Shown here: piece after piece, positions 59,438 to 64,000 of the stretch
Layout: the number at the start of each line of letters is the position of its first letter
How positions within the stretch are numbered: the first letter of the stretch is position 1
Assembly (NCBI RefSeq): GCF_000158475.2
Contig: NZ_KI392031.1
Span: 1,055,786 to 1,119,785, forward strand
Length of the DNA: 64,000 nt
Source of the DNA: Oxalobacter paraformigenes
GTDB taxonomy: Bacteria; Pseudomonadota; Gammaproteobacteria; Burkholderiales; Burkholderiaceae_D
Reading direction: 5' to 3'
Made by a program: the position numbers and the translations under genes
The notes under the pieces: model-generated
Database searches by the model: none
Told to the model about the DNA's origin: nothing
Seen by the model: the letters and a program-made list of their open reading frames with translations, nothing else

Positions 59438-60442
59438 ATGAAATTCCAGGTTCTTTTCCGGCTCCTCGTTCTCGCGGTTTTCCCGGTTTTTCTGTCCGGC
59501 TGCTACTACGCCATCCCTACCATTGTCGAAGCGGTCAACCAGAACCGCATCCAGAACGAATCGGAAGGGGCCATACTCGAATCCAACACCGGCGCCCTGA
59601 AGCTGATCGCCCAAAACGATACCCTCGCCACCGATAAAATGAACGCGTACATTCAGGGGTATAACAGCATCATGGTCGGTTCCTGGAGCCTTTGGCCGTC
59701 TTACCATACCTTCATCAACCATACTTTGAAGTCCAAACCGGCCGACACCATTCCCTTTCCCGTCGTCAACGATCTGGAAAAGGGGATCGCGTTCATGAAA
59801 AAAGGGCTGGCTTGCGATCAGGCTACAATACCCGGACTGGATGAGGCGATCACCGAGAGCGTCGCAGCCGCAGAGAAACTCAGGCGCGATGAACAAACCA
59901 GCCTCCCGTACTTCCAAAACCAGATATACCGCCGTGACAATATGGCAGGCGCCCGCCAGGTCTTCCCGATTTTGCAGGAAGACTACGAAAAACTCATTGC
60001 CGCCATGAACCGGACAGGAAAGCTGCTGGCCGATATGCAGAAAACGGAAACGGAAAGACGCATGGCCGCTTACCGGGCGCAAAAAAGCATGATCGGCTAC
60101 CACACGGAAAAAAGCCTGCTTCATGCCCAGGAACTGATCGCGCTCTTTAACCGGCCCGAAAACAGCGTTTCCAGACCGGAGAACTATATTGAAGGCGACA
60201 GGCTGATTGCCGAAATGGAAAAGGCGCTGCAAACCCAGCGAAAAATACTGGACGACGTTTATCCGCTACGGGACAGAAGCGGCGGGCTGGACGCGATCAA
60301 CGACAGCCTGACCGAAATGAGCGAATGCTACCGGAAGATGAAAAAGAAAAAAACCGCCCGCTCATTCAATCGCATGATGAAACGGTATAGCGACGCTATC
60401 GGGAATTACAACCGTTCGCTCAAATTCACCCGGCCATTGTAG
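59438..60442 (+). CDS. DUF3829 (YiiG-like) lipoprotein, second of a pair
   Basis: A 334-residue lipoprotein with signal peptide and lipobox VFLSGC, then the same helical architecture as the gene before it. Matching segments include WPSYHTFINH versus RPSYDSFHRV, a KKGLA helix, and RSFNRMMKRYSDAIGNYNRSL near the end versus MYKKYNDAIITYKRA. The residue after the lipid Cys is Tyr, so this copy may go to the outer membrane while its sister stays inside; this is inference. Gap to the first gene 130 bases. Confidence 0.8.
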   Translation: MKFQVLFRLLVLAVFPVFLSGCYYAIPTIVEAVNQNRIQNESEGAILESNTGALKLIAQNDTLATDKMNAYIQGYNSIMVGSWSLWPSYHTFINHTLKSKPADTIPFPVVNDLEKGIAFMKKGLACDQATIPGLDEAITESVAAAEKLRRDEQTSLPYFQNQIYRRDNMAGARQVFPILQEDYEKLIAAMNRTGKLLADMQKTETERRMAAYRAQKSMIGYHTEKSLLHAQELIALFNRPENSVSRPENYIEGDRLIAEMEKALQTQRKILDDVYPLRDRSGGLDAINDSLTEMSECYRKMKKKKTARSFNRMMKRYSDAIGNYNRSLKFTRPL

Positions 60443-60633
60443 GCGTTTTCAAACCGGCTATGGGAGAAAAGGCCCGCCAGACGAGACAAAGCGGCTCAAT
60501 TGCCGCCTGCCGAAGCGGTCCCCCGGAACAGAACGTCTTCCGGTTCCTTTTATTCCGTTATCATAACGCTTTCATCATTCATATTTTTTCCGGCTATTCC
60601 GGACAACTCCCTGCAAAACAAGGAAAGGATTCC

Positions 60634-61098
60634 ATGACGACACCCTTTGACGCGTTCATCGACTGGTTCGGCAAGTTGCCGCTGAAATACCGGCAGGATC
60701 TGGCCTCCGAAGTCGCCAGTCTTCTTCCGGGCATTGAGGTCAATCCCTATCACCGCAAATTTCTCGACGATTTCTCAGGGCAACTGGACAGGATCCGGAA
60801 AAAAGGGCACCGGGAAGAATACGGACTGCTCCTTTGCATCAGGGCCGTCATCGACAGAATCGTCGAATCGAAAAACCGGGAAAACGAAGGATGGGAAAAA
60901 GAAAAGGAAGCGCTTGACGAGCTGGCAAAAATAACCGGCAGCTGTTCCATTGCCGTCCAGGCCTCTGAAAAAGCCATGCAATACAGCGAATGGAAAGCCA
61001 TCGGTGAAAAATGGAACGAACTGGTCGATCAATCCCTGACGCAAGACGCCATTGAGCGGTGGCACCATTCGGTTTCTCCTGCCGCTCACATCGTCTGA
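60634..61098 (+). CDS. Hypothetical 154-residue soluble protein
   Basis: Starts at ATG 60634 after an AGGAAAGGA site; the longer frame from 60460 is not supported. The protein is helical and charged, without a signal peptide or membrane segment (for example MTTPFDAFIDWFGKLP at the start and AIERWHHSVSPAAH at the end). I do not recognise a family. It follows the lipoprotein pair on the same strand but is probably transcribed separately. Confidence 0.65.
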   Translation: MTTPFDAFIDWFGKLPLKYRQDLASEVASLLPGIEVNPYHRKFLDDFSGQLDRIRKKGHREEYGLLLCIRAVIDRIVESKNRENEGWEKEKEALDELAKITGSCSIAVQASEKAMQYSEWKAIGEKWNELVDQSLTQDAIERWHHSVSPAAHIV

Positions 61099-61428
61099 AG
61101 GCTTTACCGTCCCGCTGAACTCCCTGTCCGCGCACCGGGCAGGGAAGAACCCGGTTCTTCCGGCACCCGGCCCCTCAACCGGAGAGGCTGTTTGCCGCTC
61201 ATCCCGGGCTAGGGACTGTCTGTACAGGCCCGGCATACACGAAACGATATACTATTCCCGCCATCTGCCAGACGCACGTCCTCTCCGGGTCGCAAAAACA
61301 GGCAAAACCTCTTTGCAGACAACTCCCCGGAAAAATCCTTTCATAAACACAGCCACAAGAACCGTCCGGTGAAACGAAAAGCGGGTTGCCCCGCATCAGG
61401 GGCAAGCATGATTCTTCATACAAAAATA
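61099..61428. other. Intergenic region upstream of the porin promoter
   Basis: No supported gene. A hairpin TTGCCCC-GCATCA-GGGGCAA lies at 61386-61405, just upstream of the Fur box, without a T tract. Confidence 0.45.
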
Positions 61429-61447
61429 GATAATGATAATTGTTCTC
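61429..61447. promoter_or_regulatory. Fur box upstream of the porin gene
   Basis: GATAATGATAATTGTTCTC matches the classical 19-base Fur consensus GATAATGATAATCATTATC at 16 of 19 positions by my count. It overlaps the expected -35 region of the promoter at 61443-61471, the usual place for iron-dependent repression. Confidence 0.8.
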
Positions 61448-61471
61448 ATTTAAAGAATTTGAGACTATAAT
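61443..61471 (+). promoter_or_regulatory. Porin promoter
   Basis: A consensus -10 (TATAAT, 61466-61471) with a weak -35 (TTCTCA, 61443-61448) at 17 bases. The predicted leader of about 60 bases contains TTCTTTAACAATT (61502-61514), similar to a ribosomal boxA element. Confidence 0.65.
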
Positions 61472-61535
61472 TCCCATCAGCCTGCGCGCGCAAGCAACCT
61501 GTTCTTTAACAATTCATTTTCAGGATTCATCTACA

Positions 61536-62642
61536 ATGAATAAAAAACTTATTGCTTTGGCGGCGATGGGGCTCGCTGGTTTCGCGCATGCGCAAACCCA
61601 TGTAAGCCTCTACGGAACGGTGGATACCGGTCTGGTCAAGGAAACGGGCAGCGATTTGCGCATGGATGAAAATGCGGCTAACGTGCTCGGTTTTTCGGGA
61701 ACGGAAGAGCTGGGAAGCGGCATGAAAGCCACTTTCCAGCTCGAAAGACAGTTCCAGCTGTACGACGGGACAAACAAGGCTACCTACAGTCTGGACGATT
61801 CCATTTCAAGCGCGTTAGGCAACAGGGGCACTGTTGACTGGACAGGTGCTGCCAACGTCGGTCTGGAAAGTCCATGGGGATGGGTACGTTTGGGCCGTGT
61901 CAACGAAATGTCTGTGGAATATTATACCGAGATTGATCCCTTCCTGCAGGGCTCGACCGGCGCAGCGCTTTCGACTTACAATCTGCTGCGCTCGGAACAG
62001 CTTTCCAGTACGATCCGTTACGACAGCCCGGAATGGGCCGGCTTTACATTCGGCCTGACCTATACACTGGGCGCCGACACTCATGACAAGCCTGCCGGCA
62101 TCGACAACGATATTTACAACGACGGCTATGCCGCATCGCTGCGCTTCGATAACGGCCCGGTCTTTTTGACGGCCAACTTCAACCGTCAGGCCGATTCCGG
62201 CAAATCCTTTGTCTGGAATCTGGGCGGCGCATACCGTCTCGGCAACGCGCGGATCTCGCTGGGCTATCAGAAAAGCCAGCTGAAAAACCTGTCGTCGATC
62301 CTGACTGACGACGGCGCCAGCCCCCCTGGCGTCGATCTGGCCGGCGATCCCGGCACACCGGTCAATCAGGAAGAATGGCTGCTTGGTTTCCAGTACGCCA
62401 TCGGTGCGGGTACCATCAATGCCTCGTATAACCGGGCATCCCTCGACAAAACCGCGCGTGACGGCAACGTCAACAAGTATGCACTCGGTTATACCTGCGA
62501 TCTTTCCAAACGGACACAGCTTTACGGAGTCGTATCCTACACAGATAGCGATAACGAGTACGTGGGAAGCCTCTACAACAACAACGGTGCCGCCAGAGAT
62601 TCGGTAACCGGAGTTCAACTCGGCATCACCCACACCTTCTGA
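61536..62642 (+). CDS. Outer-membrane porin (betaproteobacterial Gram-negative porin family)
   Basis: A 368-residue porin with a signal peptide (MNKKLIALAAMGLAGFAHA), a mature start QTHVSLYGTVDTGLVKE, alternating beta strands throughout and the obligatory C-terminal Phe (LGITHTF). Segments such as LGFSGTEELGSGMKATFQLE and RLGRVN-type loops match Burkholderiales porins. The start at 61536 is set by the signal peptide; the frame upstream to 61440 is within the promoter. Regulated in all likelihood by Fur through the box at 61429-61447. Confidence 0.93.
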   Translation: MNKKLIALAAMGLAGFAHAQTHVSLYGTVDTGLVKETGSDLRMDENAANVLGFSGTEELGSGMKATFQLERQFQLYDGTNKATYSLDDSISSALGNRGTVDWTGAANVGLESPWGWVRLGRVNEMSVEYYTEIDPFLQGSTGAALSTYNLLRSEQLSSTIRYDSPEWAGFTFGLTYTLGADTHDKPAGIDNDIYNDGYAASLRFDNGPVFLTANFNRQADSGKSFVWNLGGAYRLGNARISLGYQKSQLKNLSSILTDDGASPPGVDLAGDPGTPVNQEEWLLGFQYAIGAGTINASYNRASLDKTARDGNVNKYALGYTCDLSKRTQLYGVVSYTDSDNEYVGSLYNNNGAARDSVTGVQLGITHTF

Positions 62643-62665
62643 TTTCTTACAAAAACAGAAGCGTG

Positions 62666-62700
62666 AAAAGGGAGTGCATTTATACGCACTCCCTTTTTTT
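62666..62700 (+). terminator. Rho-independent terminator after the porin gene
   Basis: GGGAGTGC and GCACTCCC form a stem flanked by A4 and T7, with an 8-base loop. It ends the porin transcript. Confidence 0.9.
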
Positions 62701-62800
62701 ATGTCCATCCCGCATTTTTTCCTGCCGGGCGACGCCATTCCGTTAGGGACGATTCCATCAATCTGTTAAGATATTCCTGTTGCCGCCACGGGAGCGAAAC

Positions 62801-64000
62801 ATGGAATGCACCATAGAACTTTTCGAACGGGGCCAGTGGAAACCCTGTTGCCTTGTCGAAACGGAAACGCCTGAAGCGGGGCCGGTTTCGCCTGCGACCT
62901 TGACTTATCTGCCTTCTTATCTGGAAGAGGGCGCTTTGCCGGTATCGCTTCACTATCCGCTGCGTACCGAACCTTTCCGCCTTTCCTGCTGGCCTTCTTT
63001 TCTGCTTGACCTGATACCACAGGGAGAAGGGCGGGAATATCTTCTGTATGAATACCAGTTGCCGGATGAACAGGCCATGAACTGGCCCATGATGCTTCTG
63101 GGCGCCATCAACCCGGTTGGCAATCTCCGTATCCGGGAAGCGTTTGAATCCTGGCGCAAGCGGATGGCGCATAAAGCTCCCGTCTGGATCACCCGCGGCT
63201 TTACCCGGAAAGAAATTCTGGAACGCAGCGAAGATTTCGTCGAATACCTTGAAGAACACGGAATGCTGTCGGCCGGAACGGCTTCCCTTCAGGGAAGGAC
63301 GCCGAAATTTCTGATGACGCAAGGCAAAAACGGCCTGTGGTATGCCGACGCCGCACTGCCTGACGACGAGGCAGCCCGTCATTTTCTGGTCAAACTCTCG
63401 CCGGGACGCAATCTGGCAGACTGGAAAATCCTGGAAAACGAGGCGGCCTATCTACAGGTCGCCAAGGAAATGGGCCTGTTCGTTGCAGACCTGCCGATAT
63501 GGCAAAGCGACATGCTGTTCATGCCCCGCTTCGATCGCGCCCTTGCGGAAAAAGGCATTCTCCGATATCCGCAGGAAAGTCTTGTATCGCTCTGTAAAAT
63601 TTTCGATGAAACCCGAATGCCGTCCCAAAACGACGTTCTGAAAACGCTGCGCCAGTACACAAGCGACCCTGCCGAAACCACGCTGGAATATCTGAAGCGC
63701 GACATGATGAATGTGGCGCTCGGCAATACCGAAAACCATCCCGGCAATACAGCAGTCCAGTCCGTTAGCGGCAAAGTCCGTCTGACGCCCCTGTTCGATT
63801 TCACCCCGGCCCATCTGTCCACCGACAATATCGAGCGCTCGCTGGAATGGCTTGACGAACGGGGAAATATCCTTGACAACTGGGGGGAAATTATCGGCAG
63901 GCTCGACGTTCCGGCTGAAGAGCATCTGGCGATCCGGAAAGAAATGGCGCGTTTCGGTGAAAAACTGGCGACACTGGCAGATCTGATGAAAAAAGCAGGC
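62801..64000 (+). CDS. HipA-like kinase (type II toxin family), 3' end outside window
   Basis: An open frame of 400 codons from ATG 62801 (GGAG 6 bases upstream) to the window edge. It has the HipA N-terminal region (SFLLDLIPQGEGREYLL), the Gly-rich loop with its autophosphorylation-type Ser (TASLQGRTPKF), a substrate/ATP segment (HFLVKLSPG) and the catalytic region GNTENHPGNTAV followed by PLFDFTPAHL. In HipA the catalytic segment reads TDxHxKN; here the Asp is Glu and the Lys is Gly, so activity is uncertain. No hipB-like antitoxin precedes it; one could lie downstream. Confidence 0.82.
   Translation, partial: MECTIELFERGQWKPCCLVETETPEAGPVSPATLTYLPSYLEEGALPVSLHYPLRTEPFRLSCWPSFLLDLIPQGEGREYLLYEYQLPDEQAMNWPMMLLGAINPVGNLRIREAFESWRKRMAHKAPVWITRGFTRKEILERSEDFVEYLEEHGMLSAGTASLQGRTPKFLMTQGKNGLWYADAALPDDEAARHFLVKLSPGRNLADWKILENEAAYLQVAKEMGLFVADLPIWQSDMLFMPRFDRALAEKGILRYPQESLVSLCKIFDETRMPSQNDVLKTLRQYTSDPAETTLEYLKRDMMNVALGNTENHPGNTAVQSVSGKVRLTPLFDFTPAHLSTDNIERSLEWLDERGNILDNWGEIIGRLDVPAEEHLAIRKEMARFGEKLATLADLMKKAG

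Overview
The window looks like a chromosomal segment of a Gram-negative betaproteobacterium of the order Burkholderiales. My best guess is the Oxalobacteraceae (Oxalobacter-like), inferred from gene order and protein style and not tested by any search. Supporting blocks are pyrG-kdsA-eno-ftsB, lolC-lolD-tatD-comEC, mltG-tmk-holB-tatD, an NRDE gene with bioF-bioH-bioC, and a porin of the betaproteobacterial 16-strand type. Most of the window is moderately GC-rich housekeeping DNA, densely packed, with many 4-base start/stop overlaps.

Layout. 1-229: tail of rmuC. 424-9952: two tandem, paralogous 1.5-kb-residue membrane proteins with PAS, GAF, GGDEF and EAL domains (c-di-GMP turnover). 9984-18194: an FAD-linked oxidase, a YihY membrane protein, an MFS_3 exporter, and the leftward biotin operon (NRDE-bioF-bioH-bioC). 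18326-24293: a complete leftward RND efflux operon (adaptor, pump, outer-membrane channel). 24588-30162: thiD, ygfZ, and mltG-tmk-holB-tatD. 30163-31239: sparse AT-rich DNA with one 28-residue membrane peptide. 31240-43594: ankyrin protein, nadB, a 49-residue membrane protein, proC, a Sel1-repeat protein, recJ, lolC-lolD, a second tatD-type gene and comEC. 43650-46346: an autotransporter gene broken by two in-frame stops. 46664-50896: pyrG, kdsA, eno, ftsB. 51032-56766: accessory DNA starting at tRNA-Asn. 57771-64000: an unusual glutaredoxin, two related lipoproteins, an unknown small protein, a Fur-box-controlled porin and the start of a hipA-like kinase gene.

The most interesting region is 51032-54500. 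A tRNA-Asn gene and a 44-base partial copy of its 3' end (54456-54500) bracket about 3.4 kb of visibly AT-richer DNA. It carries a full-length secreted cholesterol-dependent cytolysin (489 aa), a 98-residue secreted cysteine-rich protein right behind it, and a divergent double-LuxR-HTH regulator gene that has a one-base frameshift. Cholesterol-dependent cytolysins are classically toxins of Gram-positive bacteria. This one has a Sec signal peptide, keeps the Thr-Leu cholesterol-recognition pair, and has a strongly altered undecapeptide loop. Just beyond lies a phage-type recombination cassette (SSB, Gp157-like, Sak4-like ATPase).

Start codons were chosen by ribosome-binding sites, signal peptides and family N-termini; where I moved a start I say so. 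All functions are assigned by reading motifs; no database search was run.
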